Program-made: the position numbers and the translations under genes
DNA from: Diadema setosum
Lineage: Eukaryota; Echinodermata; Echinoidea; Diadematoida; Diadematidae
NCBI RefSeq assembly: GCF_964275005.1
Contig: NC_092700.1
Span: 22,801,674-22,865,673, forward strand
DNA length: 64,000 bases
Direction: 5' to 3'
In this document: one piece after another, positions 51,620 through 63,785 of the stretch
How the letters are laid out: every line of letters begins with the position of its first letter
Position numbering within the stretch: position 1 is the first letter of the stretch
Notes under the pieces: model-generated
The model's input: the letters and a program-made list of their open reading frames with translations, nothing else
Database searches by the model: none
Told to the model about the DNA's origin: nothing

Positions 51620-51839
51620 AACGGTGCACCTCTCATTCTCTCTTGGGTGAGTATGTGGCCCTGAAAAGGGCCTACCCACTCTTGACGTTTCGGCAAGCAT
51701 TTTGCTGCCGTTTTCAAGAGAATTTTCTTGAATAGTTTCTCTTGAAAACGGCAGGAACATGCTTGCCGAAACGTCGAGAATGGGTAGGCCCTTTTCAGGG
51801 CCAAACACATACCCAAGGAAGAATACGTGGTGCACCGTT
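51620..51839. repeat. 220-bp near-perfect palindrome beside the hAT-like element
   Basis: Arms from AACGGTGCACC to GGTGCACCGTT with matching blocks GGCCCTGAAAAGGGCCTACC, GACGTTTCGGCAAGCAT and TCTTGAAAACGGCA. The centre is near 51730. The hAT-like element's target duplication overlaps its left end. Confidence 0.85.
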
Positions 51840-51991
51840 ATGTCCATTTATGTTTATCATAATCGTGATAATTATCGGGGTTATCTCGTTTTCAGTCAAG
51901 TGTCAGTCATAAAATCTTGTTGCCGAGGGCACAAATCTCATCCTTCCCAACCCCACCTTTTTTTTCTTTTTTTTTTTTTTTTGCTTTACAG

Positions 51992-52159
51992 AGCTCCTAG
52001 ATGGCGTCTTGATCTCCTTTTCGATGGTCACCAACTGTAAGAAGATATTTAGCGCCAAGAAGACCAAGAACACCATGGCGTCGCTGAATGGGATTCGTGT
52101 CCTCAGTATGCTTTGGGTAATCCTTGGTCACACGGTGGCATTCTACATAGGCCGATATG
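51992..52159 (+). CDS. NRF-6-like exon 8, start of acyltransferase-3 domain (residues 396-452)
   Basis: Encodes a short cytosolic stretch with lysines (CKKIFSAKKTKN), then LNGIRVLSMLWVILGH, the diagnostic first span of the acyltransferase-3 domain. Its His is equivalent to the conserved catalytic-type His of OafA-like enzymes. Acceptor TTGCTTTACAG after a long poly-T run, donor GTACGT, phase 1. Confidence 0.95.
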
Positions 52160-52315
52160 GTACGTCAATATGGTACGGAAATCAAAATTTGGTTTCCTTA
52201 CTTTCTCGCTTTATTGAGCCTTCAACCTACACTCACTCACTCCATTGTTATAGTCATACAGAGTGAAAAACACGTAGACAGACAGGTACCTGTACCTATA
52301 CATGGGGAGAAAAAT

Positions 52316-52342
52316 ACAACAGCAACAACAGCAGCAGCAGCC

Positions 52343-52382
<40 letters not shown>
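52316..52382. repeat. (CAA)n / (CAG)n repeat
   Basis: Imperfect ACA and GCA triplets with a short (AGC) part, in NRF-6-like intron 8. Confidence 0.9.
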
Positions 52383-52383
<1 letters not shown>

Positions 52384-53174
52384 GGTGAGAGATAGGGTAA
52401 ACAAACATACTTCAGTTTCTGGTGAAAACTATTCAATGGACAGAGGTGTGCCACCTATTTTAACCAGAAATTTTTTGAAATTAGGCAGAGTTGTGATTAT
52501 TTGTTTCATATATTGGGGTAAAAAAAAATGTAAACGAAAAAAGGGGGATCGGTACTCGATCAGCCGCGGGTCACAGAGTCAGTGATTGGAAATTTGGGAA
52601 AAAAAAACTTAGCAGCGGTGAGACTGAGTAACTGTTGCACGCCCATCAGAACAGCTCTGATGTCTGTATGCTCGTATCTTGGGGAATTGTAACTGTTCAT
52701 CATAAGTATAGCTGCAACATCGTTTCACGAATAGTGCTCTACTCAGAAAATGTCGTCAGAAAATAATAAGTAAAATCATCTCCTAAATAGTATACCATGC
52801 ACTGATGCAGCGTCGGACATAATAACATACTGAAATAGTCGAAGATAATTATATTAAATACATTGTAATCACGTGAAGCTCTCTAAATCAGTCACTTGAG
52901 GATAAATTTGTGATCCAAAATATAAAGATATAAATAGAAAGATAGAGAAATCGTTAAAAAATGATAGATAGAAAGGGAGAAGGGAGGGGGTGAGATATGG
53001 ATACCTTTTGCAATATTGAACATAAAACAGTGGAAGTAAAGTAAGTCCAAGATTGATGAAGCTGCTATAAAGTGTATGATGTGTATCATAATATATCGTA
53101 ACAATTATCTTAATGTAAGCACGTGGTTTATACATTCATTTCTCTTTTCTTTTGGATGGTCACCATGATTACAG

Positions 53175-53268
53175 AGAATCCAAGGCAACTTTTTGACATG
53201 TACCAGGAGTACGGCTTTTGGGCGATAACCAAGGGAGACATCTCTGTGGACACATTCTTCGTTCTCAG
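53175..53268 (+). CDS. NRF-6-like exon 9 (residues 452-483)
   Basis: Reads a loop ending GDISVDTFFVLS, the second conserved block (VD.FF.LSG). Acceptor CATGATTACAG, donor GTGAGG. The final Ser codon is split between exons 9 and 10. Confidence 0.93.
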
Positions 53269-53634
53269 GTGAGGTTTCGAGACAAAACAAACAAACGTTA
53301 ACTTTGTTCTATTTCGTCACATGTCCACTAGCGATACAAAAATACCCACTTCAGAATGTTCTCTTGCGGTCGTAGTTGCGATACAATATATTAACCAAAA
53401 TATGAGTTTTACGTTTCAAGCTTTACCTAATTGAAGTCTGAGGTCATTCAAGAGTGAATGATAAAATAATCGCACTGTTTAATTTCATCAAACATTCAGG
53501 ATCGAGCTCAACTGTCTTGTTAGATCTTTTTCATGTCTCATCATGCCTTGTCTCGTTTTACTCGTTTTTGTTTTGCATTGTTTGGTATGAAATATTAACT
53601 CTTTTGTCTGCTTTCCATTTTTATCCCGACACAG

Positions 53635-53914
53635 TGGATTTCTGGTCACGTTTCTGACGCTCAAAGCCCTCGATGGCCAGAAACTCCGGACCGGCTACGA
53701 GTGGGCGGTATTCTACTTCCATCGCTGGTGGCGCTTGACCCCCGTCTACATGGTGGCCATGGGAATGAACGCTCTCATGTTCCCGCATTTCGGCCAGGGC
53801 TTGTGGCGTGACGAGATGAACGAGTTCACGCGGTCCTTCTGCCGGAGGTACTGGTGGACACACCCACTTTACGTCAACAACCTCGTTCCCTTCGACGCCA
53901 GCACGGAAGACACG
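53635..53914 (+). CDS. NRF-6-like exon 10 (residues 483-576)
   Basis: Contains AVFYFHRWWRLTPVYMVAMG and RRYWWTHPLYVNNLVPFD, two strong signatures of this family (HR..RLTP and WW...YVNN). Strongly GC-rich codon use compared with the introns. Acceptor TATCCCGACACAG, donor GTAAAG, phase 0. Confidence 0.96.
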
Positions 53915-54207
53915 GTAAAGTGATAAATTATGTCTTCTCTATCGTCGTTAATTTCACTATTATTACCTTGACACGTATTGTGTTTTAGATTTTGATATTC
54001 TAAGACAATTCATTTTGTTTAGCTTGTATGGCTGGGAAAGATGCGGTTAGATCCGATCTGCAAGTTATACCGACTGTTCCGAATTTGTTTAGTATTTGAT
54101 TATATAACTTACGATAATCAATAATGAATAGAGAAATCGTCTGCGTGTGTATATGCACGAGGTGACAGCATATAAGGTATAAATAAATGACATGTGTTTA
54201 TAGCTAT

Positions 54208-54330
54208 CAGGGGCGGATCCAGGAATTCCATAAAGGGGAGGCACCTTTGCAAAATTTATCTATTTATTTCTTTTGTTTTAACCAAAAATAAAGAGGGGGT
54301 GCGCGACCGGTGCGCCCCCTCTTGATCTGC
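54208..54330. repeat. Possible decayed hAT MITE (CAGGGGCGGATCCAGG)
   Basis: The left end resembles common hAT termini. The right end (CCCCCTCTTGATCTGC) is only a weak inverse match and no target duplication was found. Confidence 0.35.
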
Positions 54331-54540
54331 TATGTACACTGCGTATCAACGTGGATGCTTTTGATCTATCGTTTATGCTGGCCAACTCCGTCTGTTTGGT
54401 TTAATGCATGCTGGAAACCAGAGGTAATATCTTTGTGCAATTTTGTTGTTGTTGTATATAATTATTCTATCACAGCTGCATATATTCATTATTGTTTTTC
54501 AGTCCTGTTCTATCGTTCATTATACCATATTCTCTTCACC

Positions 54541-54572
<32 letters not shown>

Positions 54573-54580
54573 TTCTGCAG

Positions 54581-54660
54581 TGCTTTGGTTTGTCCTGGTA
54601 CCTGGCAAACGACATGCAGTTCTTCATCATAAGCCCCATCATCATCGTTCTTCTCCACAA
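54581..54660 (+). CDS. NRF-6-like exon 11 (residues 577-603)
   Basis: Reads CFGLSWYLANDMQFFIISPI then IIVLLH. The SWYL..DMQF(F/Y)..SP block is conserved in the family. The acceptor's pyrimidine tract is a (C)12(CT)n microsatellite. Confidence 0.95.
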
Positions 54661-54837
54661 GTGCGTAATCTTTTTTCTTCACTCAGTAACAATTTCATTT
54701 CAGAAAATGGTTCTTAAAATACGAAAGACATATTATCCGAAAAAACAAACAAACAAAATATTTCCATAGCAATGGGATTGGTTGCCGATTGAGACGATTA
54801 TAATATAGCCATGAATCTCGTAAATTGCAGAGTACAG

Positions 54838-55915
54838 TTATAATAATAATACATACAATTTCTATAGCGCCGTTCTCCACTTTGATTAAATGCTCAAGGC
54901 GCTTTACAATAGGTACATCAAAGCAAACAGATTGAAAATACAAGCACATCACAGTAATAGAAGAAGATGAAGAGGCAGAAAAAAAAAGACATGAAAGTCT
55001 GTCTTCAAAAGACACTGGTCTTCAAAATGCACTGCTAAACAGATAGGATTTTAAATTACTCCTGAAAGATGTTATAGAGCTTGAGTCTTTCAGCTCACGA
55101 GGAAGTGAATTCCACAGTGTTGGTCCAGCGTGAGCGAAAGCACGTTCCCCCCAAGATTTCCTAGAAAACGGAATATGTAAGAGACCTGAAGTTGAGGATC
55201 GAAGAGTTCGTGAAGGTTGGTATTGACGAAACAAACAAACATTGTAATCAGGAGCTGTTCCCTCAATAACATGATAAACCAAAAGAAGTATCTTAAACCG
55301 AATACGCTCCTGTACAGGCAACCAATGAAGACTCTTCAGGATAGGTGTGATATGACTGCGTTTACTTGACAAAGAAACAATACGTGCAGCGGCATTTTGT
55401 AGCTTTTGTAATTGGTCAATTTGCGAGTTTGGTAGATTGAAAAACAAACCATTACCAAAATCAAGGCGTGAAGAAATAAGTGCATGAACAAGTTTTTCCG
55501 TGGCAGAGCGAGTCAAATACTTGCGAATAAAACCAATATTGCGCAATTGATAACGGACTGATTTAGAAATGTTGGTGATTTGATCGGACATAGCCATGTG
55601 AGAGTCAAACATAACACCCAGATTGCGACATGACTTTGACAGAGGAATATCATTACCTACAATCGAAATACAATTAATATCCAACTTATTCAAGTGAGAT
55701 TTAGAACCAAAAAGGATAAATTCACACTTGCTGTGGTTTAGAAACAATGAGTTAGACCTCATCCAAGCATCAATATCAATGATGCAATTTTCTAGACAGC
55801 GCAGTGCATGAGATGCTTGGATTTGATGTGGTGGAAAAGATACAAAAACTTGTATGTCGTCTGCATATAGATGATACCGAACAGAATGCCTTTGAAATAT
55901 TTTCAAAGGCATTCT
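54838..55915 (-). mobile_element. 5'-truncated non-LTR retrotransposon (CR1/L2-like)
   Basis: On the minus strand, an open frame (55912 to 55022) is followed by a short 3' UTR with AAGCGCCTTGAGCATTTAA and GGCGCTATAGAAATT, and a short (ATT)n tail at 54838-54850. This tail type is common in CR1/L2 elements. The insertion lies in NRF-6-like intron 11, antisense to the gene. A 31-nt inverted repeat (AGAATGCCTTTGAAA and complement) marks the 5' break. Confidence 0.85.
55022..55912 (-). pseudogene. Reverse transcriptase C-terminal part (retrotransposon ORF2 fragment)
   Basis: About 296 residues, starting just before the catalytic YADD box (HLYADDIQVF) and running to the end of the protein with LHWLPVQERIRFKILLLVYH and GERAFAHAGPTLWNSLPREL, typical of CR1/L2-clade elements. 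The upstream reverse-transcriptase fingers and the endonuclease are absent, so it cannot be active alone. The frame is intact, which suggests a fairly young insertion. Confidence 0.9.
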
Positions 55916-56600
55916 ATTATATATAGCGACTAATACTTAGCAGAGTCTCTACGCATTGTTTTGGGATGGAATAAAATTCATTGATTCACTGATTCACAAT
56001 TTGTGGATATTCTCTTGTCTTGTCTTTTTAACAAATTCATGATATCGTTAGGGCCTTGAAAGCTGAGCATATCTCGTTTTGAGTAACGTTATTTTAATTT
56101 ATCTTAGCGTATGTCTACTGTTGAAGATTTTTTTCTCAAGTTTGTGAATGTTTGTACATGTCTGCTTGTTGCTCATAGAATAACTGCATTGTTTGTTTAA
56201 TTATCATTATTTTTCACATTGAAATATGACAATGAACCAAACCAAATTGGGTGGACAACTGTGCGGTATCACATCAGGATTATTGTTTGATTGTCGCATG
56301 TGGTGTGAGGAGTGGTTTGCATTTCATTATCAATGGTCACATTGGTATTGTGTTTTGAGCTGGAGTTTGAGCTTGGATCTTTTTTTATTGACCTCGTATG
56401 AAGCAATCACATTAATATTTGAAAAACGAGCAACAATAAACCAAACACCCATAGGCGCTAGACGTGAAATTTACCTTTGGCGACCAAAACTTTAATTGCG
56501 TGAGACCTCTTAACTTCTGAGAACCAGACAATATGAATATTTGTGTGCATGTCTCAATAGTTTCATGACTTGTATCTTTTTCTATATTATAATGCAACAG

Positions 56601-56705
56601 GAAAGGTAAAGCTGGCATGGCGCTGATCACATCGTTAATGCTCGTGTCGCTGGGGGCGCTTTTTGGTATCAACTGGTACTGGGGTCTCACCATCAATGGC
56701 ACAGA
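56601..56705 (+). CDS. NRF-6-like exon 12 (residues 603-638)
   Basis: Encodes a lysine-bearing loop and a membrane span (MALITSLMLVSLGALFGINW) followed by a sequon (NGT). Acceptor TAATGCAACAG, donor GTGAGT, phase 2. It joins exons 11 and 13 in frame. Confidence 0.88.
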
Positions 56706-56871
56706 GTGAGTGGCGGGAACAAATCTAATAGTAACATTCCACTAACGTCTAATGAGGCTTAGAATAGCACTGCAAAATACAAAGCAGTAGAACATTTGCA
56801 TCTGTTTCTGACTTTATATTTCTGTTATTACAGTGGTTCATCCTTTCATCTATAGCAGAACCATCTGCCGA

Positions 56872-57262
56872 TTAAAGGGACTGTACAGTACTGGTTGAGG
56901 TGGGGATTCATGTTTTGAACATTCCTAAGTGAGATAATGAAAAGCCTCATATGAAATATGAAAGGGCATGTAATTCTAAGAAGGATTCAACGTTTATTTG
57001 ATGAAAATTGCTTTTCAAATGGCTGAAATATCCAAAAAAGTGCTAATAATAAAAGGCGACATGCCACAACCTTATTAGGATCTCTTTGTTTCACCTTGTT
57101 TTTGGATATCTCAGCCATTTCAAAACCGATTTTCATTGAATAAACTTTTGATACCCATTAGAACTGCATGCTCTTTGACATCTCATAGAGTGATTTCTGA
57201 ATATCTCGCAAAACGTTAAAAGCTAAATCCTCACCTCTACCAGAACTGTACACACCCTTTAA
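56872..57262. repeat. TTAA MITE, family A, NRF-6-like intron 12
   Basis: 391 nt with TTAA intact at both ends: TTAAAGGGACTGTACAGTAC and TGTACACACCCTTTAA. Nearly the exact reverse of 16498-16889. Confidence 0.88.
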
Positions 57263-57282
57263 CATCATTCATTATTCTATTA

Positions 57283-57725
57283 TAAGCCAGTTCGGGGTTC
57301 CACTTTGAGCATGAGCAGAAAAAGGTCATCTGTACCAGCAGAGCATGGTGGTTTTTAAATTCACTGAGATAAGCATCTGTGATGTAATGATTATTCAAGT
57401 GATCCCTGTAAGTGGTGCTTGCCAGCACATCCACCTGACAGCAAAAGCGGTGTCTGACAATATCAATAGAAAGAGATTGTTAATACATTCAGTGCAAAAT
57501 AATGAAATGGATGCTTTCCAAAATGCCAATGGAAGGATCATTCTGGTCACCTGGTCTATGCAAGTTCATCCTTTGTTTGAACATGACTGATGAATTCCAT
57601 AAATTGTTATGTTGGGCAAGTTTATGCCTTCTGTCGCTTGAAACTAGCGGAGTGCCTAATCAACTGAGAAAGAAGCGTAGGTCATTTGTACCCATGTGCC
57701 CATGAGCTAACCCCGAACTGGCTTA
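57283..57725. repeat. 443-bp inverted-repeat element (TAAGCCAGTTCGGGGTT)
   Basis: Perfect 17-bp terminal inverted repeats, starting 20 nt after the neighbouring TTAA element. The interior is unlike the other families here. A target duplication is not clear. Confidence 0.75.
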
Positions 57726-58323
57726 TTCATTGTAGAGAGCCCCTTGCGTGGTTGCCTCCTTTCTGTGCTTTGAGTTTCTATTATTATTGTTATTATAACA
57801 GTTGACGACTCCATATTATCAATCTACCATCCTTTAACTGCAATGCCTCCGTGACCTGTCTAACTCTTGATCTAAAAGAAAAACAACAAAACAACAAAAA
57901 GGAAAAAAACAAAAAAGGACCTCTGGTAGGAAAACTTTTCTCCAGACAGGGAAAGGTGTACTGTACGAGCAGAACGAAAATAATCTAAAGAGAATCATTG
58001 GGCGTACGAATGCTCGAAGACGTGCCTAACAGAAAGAGTATAATCCAAAGGGAATCATATAGGGAGTCATACATCAATATCATCATTAGCTACTCGTTTT
58101 TAAAGTTGGCCATGAGCAGAACAGTTTGTCGTGACCCGTTTTCCCGCAGGGTACTTTTTCGTGTAAACGGGGTGTAGTTTTCATCTTCCATTTTAGTATA
58201 TGATTAAAGCCCTCTCAATGAAACATTTTTTTTTTTTTATGGTTCCTCCGGGGCTGTCGTGATTTTTATGTTATTGGTTCTGCATTTGCTATTCTTGTGT
58301 ACATGAATGTGGATGTCTTTCAG

Positions 58324-58468
58324 ACGTTACAATGACCGCGTCATCGAGCCAGCCGACCGTGACCTGACGTACTCCAAGCCGTACACACGTATTCCAACTT
58401 ACCTTGTCGGCATGGTACTCGGCTACATCATGTTTAAACTGAAAGGAAAGAAACCCAAAATTCACTTT
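58324..58468 (+). CDS. NRF-6-like exon 13 (residues 638-686)
   Basis: Reads LTYSKPYTRIPTYLVGMVLG, then YIMFKLKGKKPKIHF. The KPY.RI..YLVGM.LGY motif is very typical of NRF-6-like proteins. Acceptor GATGTCTTTCAG, donor GTGAGT, phase 0. Confidence 0.96.
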
Positions 58469-59299
58469 GTGAGTATTAAACATCATAAATTAGCACCCTA
58501 TTGCCCCTCTTCTGTAGCCGCCCCCCCCAAAAAAAAAAAAAACCACCACAAAACAAAACAAAACAAAACAAAATATGCGAAGGGCGGTGAAAGAAATCGC
58601 ATGCCTTACAGCCTTATTCACATTGACCACAATGGATGAAATTAAATCAAAGAAATAAACCAGCAGTGGTACGTCATTGAAATCTGGCAAAATTCTAATA
58701 AGATAGCTATGTAATTTCAAGTAAACACGAAGTCAAGTTTGTTTGTCGATTGGTTTGTTTGTTTGTTTTTGTTCTAAGCACATATCACTTACTTAGGGCT
58801 CTGCAGTGCAACATTAAGTGACACTTATATGGGCTAATCAAAACATCAACTCACGCATCTCTCGTTGCCTAGCACAAAAAAAAAAAAAAAATCCTCCTCA
58901 CCTTTTTAAACTCCTCATCAAAACATTCCAGTTTTGCTATGGTCACACAAAGATGACCCCCTTGTTTGCCCCCCCCCCCCCTTTCAAAAAAGGGCAAATC
59001 ATTGTTGCGAAATGGTAACGAATTAAAGTGTAGCTCTTCCTACATTCTATGCAAAAGCCAATGGCTTTAGTATTTCTACAGACACTGACTTAGACTTCGG
59101 TGAGATGCGTCGAAAAAAATCCAAAAAAGTCATGACATTATGCATACTATTCAGGATTAATTATGTCTTGTCAGCAAAAGCGTACAAGTTATTTGCAAAT
59201 ACCTAATAGTAATGAGTAATTGCACCTCCAACTTGATAAAAATACATACCACAAAACTAATTCTGTCTCTGTCTGTCTGTCTGTCTGTCTGTCTCTCAG

Positions 59300-59489
59300 T
59301 TTTTCGTTCTTCTCGGATGGTGCGTTTCCTTCACGACGCTCTACTGCGTGGTGTACGGTCAGGCATGGAGCGTGGACTATTACCTGACCATACCGCAAGC
59401 TGAGGCGGTAATGTATCTCACCTTTAACCGGGTTGCCTGGGGCGTGGGAATTGCTTGGATGATGTTCGCCTGCCTAACGGGCTACGGAG
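59300..59489 (+). CDS. NRF-6-like exon 14 (residues 687-750)
   Basis: Two membrane segments: FFVLLGWCVSFTTLYCVVYG and NRVAWGVGIAWMMFACLTGY. The R.AW..G.AW..FAC.TGYGG pattern is conserved. The acceptor tract is a (CTGT)n microsatellite. The donor (GGAG/GTGAGA) and the last bases of the exon are duplicated 308 nt downstream. Confidence 0.95.
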
Positions 59490-59966
59490 GTGAGAACACT
59501 TTTCACCTAAAATCATGCGCAGTTTTTTTTTTAATGAAAATATCATGAACACTGTAGGCGAATAATTTCGCGCTAGATTTGGAGATTAATGTTCTTGTCC
59601 AATATACTACTACTACTACTACTACTACTAATAATAATAATAATAATAGCAATAATGATAATAATAATAATATATAATAATAATAGCAATAATGATGATG
59701 ATAATAATAATAATATCATAACGATAATATTGATAACCTGATTATGATACATAAGTATGATAGAGGCTAGACCTTTTACAAATCAGAGGCTACGGAGGTG
59801 AGAACACTTTTCACCTAAAATCATGCGCAGTTTTTTTTTTTAATGAAAATATCATGAACACTGTAGGCGAATAATTTCGCGCTAGATTTGGAGATTAATG
59901 TTCTTGTCCAATATACTACTACTACTACTACTACTACTACTAATAATAATAATAATAGCAATAATG

Positions 59967-60017
<51 letters not shown>

Positions 60018-60120
60018 GCAATAATGATGATGATAATAATAATAATATCATAACGATAATATTAATAACCTGATTATGATACATAAGTATGATAGAGGCT
60101 AGACCTTTTACAAATCAGAG
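59481..60120. repeat. Tandem duplication covering the end and donor of exon 14
   Basis: GCTACGGAGGTGAGAACACT at 59481 recurs at 59789, and the whole segment to CAAATCAGAG is repeated. The copies differ mainly in the (TAC)n(TAA)n run, which is about 25 nt longer in the second. Confidence 0.92.
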
Positions 60121-60343
60121 TAAATTTATTCACTTTTCTTTTTTCAATACCAGGCAAAAGAAAGAAGCGAAACATAATATGTCGTGCAAAATGTTGATGT
60201 CAGTAAGGCCAATTCATAGAATAACATCTATTATGCTGGACATTTCCGCTCTCCTATATCCCGTTATCCATTGATTTTGTACCTTAATGAAGAGGTTGCA
60301 CAACTTTTTAAGTGAAATTATAATTCCTACCTTTTCTTTTCAG

Positions 60344-60486
60344 GACCGATCGCTGTCTTCTTGGAGTGGAAATTCTGGATCCCCTTGGCCCGCCTCTCCT
60401 ACTGCACCTACCTCATCCATGCCAGCATCTGCTACGCCAAAGTCTTTTCCGATCAGATTCTCTGGCACGTGACCCCAATTGCGATA
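60344..60486 (+). CDS. NRF-6-like exon 15 (residues 750-797)
   Basis: Reads FLEWKFWIPLARLSYCTYLI then HASICYAKVFSDQIL, the conserved W..W.PL.RL.Y..YL.H block near the C-terminus. Acceptor TTTTCTTTTCAG, donor GTAAGT, phase 0. If the donor were not used, the frame would stop after VSSISFFFS, at TGA 60517-60519, losing the last membrane span. Confidence 0.93.
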
Positions 60487-61621
60487 GTAAGTTCGATTTC
60501 CTTCTTCTTTTCTTGACATTTAATTTCTTCATTATTCTGTTGTTACAATCTCAAGGAGGAGATGGGCACGACCAACATGCACAAGCATCATTTCATTAAC
60601 TCTCAACAACAGGAAAATCCAGCCCCAAAATAAGTTAGTCTGATAAAAAAGAATAAAATCCTACGAATTCAACGATAACAACAAAAATGACTGAAACCGG
60701 ATAAAAATAAAGAAGTTACGAAATGTTGAAGTGTTGCTAATTTCTGCAAAACAGTTCTTGTACAGCGGATGGTGTATAACGTGCAAGTGAGTGAGCTGAC
60801 CATGTCATAACCTCACAATTTCAATTTATCGCATACGAAAACTATGACGAAAATTCAATGTTTCTGTCATTGAAGTTTGAAACATGATGTTTTTCCTAGC
60901 TGAATAACTTCAGAATAGTGATCAGTTATAGATCAGGATTTGAGCCTCAGACAAAATTGCGTTCGAAAAATATATCAAGAAATTGTGGGATTCTTTCATC
61001 ATAGATTCAGGAATATTGGAGTTAGATATTATTGGAAAAGTTTTATTTTCCTCTATCTGATGATGGACTTACATTAAAAAGTTTCAAAATGGCACTTAAT
61101 TTGTTTTGCGATAAAACTCTTCATATACGTGCAATATTGTACATATTGATAGATAGGTACATGTGTACAATATACATTATTGTGCGTCTCTGTGTAAGTG
61201 TGTGTGTGTGGGTGTGTGTGTGTAAGTGTGTTCACACACACAGAGCCTAAGGAACGTCAAGTCTCTAAAAATAATCACGACATCTTTAACTCTTTAAAGC
61301 TGTCTAGATTTCTCGATGTCCTGAAAAATAAGAAAGTCACAACCATAACTATGTATGTGGGAAATATTAACAGTATTTAGAGTTATACAATGCCAGCGTA
61401 CTTTTGTATATGCCATCGAATTGATTGAGTTATCGCAGGGTCAAGAGTTTACGAAGACAAGAAAAGTACCAGGCTTATTCTTGACACAATAAAAGAAAGA
61501 TAATTATAAAATAAGACGGGACGTAGCGTATGTAGTTGACCAAAAGTTCGGTCTGTACCTTGTGGTTACGGGTATGTTCCTGACTTTCTGGCTTCACGGA
61601 ATCCCCTCCCGTGAAAGTAAA

Positions 61622-61673
<52 letters not shown>

Positions 61674-61674
61674 T

Positions 61675-61733
<59 letters not shown>

Positions 61734-63785
61734 TATATATATAAATATATGTATATATATATATATATATAAATATAATTATTTGATAGATAAAAAATGA
61801 TAGCACAAAAAATAAAGCAAAACAAAACAAAAAAAAAAAACTCTTCCGGACAGATGGAATTTTAAGTCTCGTCGCGTATATAGGTATGCCCGCACAATCT
61901 CCCAATAATTGTACGAGAGGATCGATATTACGTAACCACGTGTAAGAGAGAACCATCCCTGGGTCGATCTTCCTTTCTACTTTTTGCTGTTTACTCGAGC
62001 AAGACTTGCGCGCGTAAAAAGACGTGCTGGTAGTTCTCACTCAACACTGGCAGTGTGCGTGGGGTCTCCGGTCCTGCCACGGCTACAGTGCTGATGTTCT
62101 GTTGTAGTCTGCTGTATTACATTGCATAGAGTACGCCAGTTGTAATGCGATTGCCTCCTTCACGGCACAGTGTAGCGCGGATGAGTGTTAAATAGGCGGA
62201 GTATACTTGGATGCGTTAACAGCAAAACACGACCGTCTCTCGATCTGGCCGACACAGGAATTTTTCTCCTCTGTGCGCATTACATAGACTAATCCTTATC
62301 CTGACCGCAGGAGGTGAGTAAACCTTTCACTTTATTCAACACATCAGTCCAATACAAAACGTTTTAAAGCTCACTTGTATTTGTGGAGTGTTTATAGATC
62401 ACAGATGGGTAATGGAATACGTGCGTCGTCACATTTGATATAATTACAAAGTACACCTCAGTCTATTTGCCATCATGCAATGATAAAGACAAATTAATAG
62501 GCCTAATTATGAAATACATTTGGGGAAAAGCCGTTTAGACTCAAGAACTGGAAAATAATTCATTATCAAACTGAAGGGTTCAATCAAACTGAAATACTAA
62601 CTTTACATTTAATAGTATTATCATACATTATAGCATATCGCTACGGGTCAACACTACTTCATGTAATTTGGTGCAGACACATGAAGGCTAATTTATAGGT
62701 CTATACAGGCCTAATACCATCGGATTCGGATATATTCATATTTCTTTTCTTTATAAAGGCCCAACATTGTTTACGTGTTGCCAATAACCACAAATGAGTT
62801 TATCTAAGTGACACCTAGCTGATCACGACGCAGTCTATCGGTGTTATGATATATATTAAAAAAAAAACACCTGTTTTTTAAGATGAAATCAGCACCTTGC
62901 AGTTACAAGATACATCAGATATTATACAGCGTACATAGTGCAGCTCATTATAGAAATTTAATGTTTGAGAAGTTAAATCTTATAAACTACCCATGAATAA
63001 CCTATACATAATTATAGCATATAATCTGCATGTAACGAAAATCGACGATAAAACACTGTTGCACAACATATAGAACGGTTTGGTAAGCTACGTACATTGT
63101 ACATAATATTGTAAATGTACTTTAATTGTTGCCGAAAAGATACGATCGAGTAAAAAGTTCCAATTTTGTTGAGATACCTGAGAACAAGAAACAGTTTCAA
63201 TAATATTCTTACAACTTCTTATTTCATTCAAAATGGCACATCCTGAAGACAGAAATAATGGCGTAACTATACTGTATGTCCCCCCAAAAAATACAATCGG
63301 ATTTCTGCATTGATAACACCCAATATGATTAAACCGTCTAAATACTACTTCAAAGTCTTAAAATATGACATCTTAGCTCTATTTTGCAGAAAACCCCATT
63401 CAATTTGGTTAAGCAGTCACAGACAAATGTGTATTGTTGTAAAGCATGTCATGAGTCCGATTCTTCCAAGTGTAGCACTTGGATGCTCTTGGAACTGCAT
63501 ATCAATGTGTAAACACAATATACAGAACTTGGAGGGAAGGGATTCTTGACATGCTCTACAAATTTCTCTTTGACCACTGAAGCAAATTGGATGGGGTTTT
63601 CTGTAAGATGTGGGCAATGAGTTACAGTTTCATACCCTGAAACTGTATTTTGATTGATTGACTATTTTTAAAGTTACCGAGGGTACCGTTGTAATTTTTT
63701 GAGACATACGGTAATATTATCTCTTTTTTCATTATGTTCAATCTTCATTCTTAATCAGTTACCTTTCCTGGCTCTCTCCTTATTA
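60487..63785. other. Non-coding stretch after NRF-6-like exon 15
   Basis: No further NRF-6-like exon is recognisable. It holds AATAAA motifs near 60652 and 60706, a short (TG)n run near 61200, the (TA)n block at 61626-61774 and a CG-richer zone at 61950-62310 that could be a promoter. Confidence 0.5.
61626..61774. repeat. (TA)n microsatellite block
   Basis: About 150 nt of TA repeats with a few TTTA and GTA interruptions. Confidence 0.95.

Noticed and set aside
57345..57705. Two overlapping + strand frames of 67-81 residues
   Set aside because: They lie inside the 57283-57725 inverted-repeat element and show no domain.
61666..62040. Minus-strand frame of 124 residues
   Set aside because: Most of it is translated (TA)n repeat; the rest has no recognisable domain.
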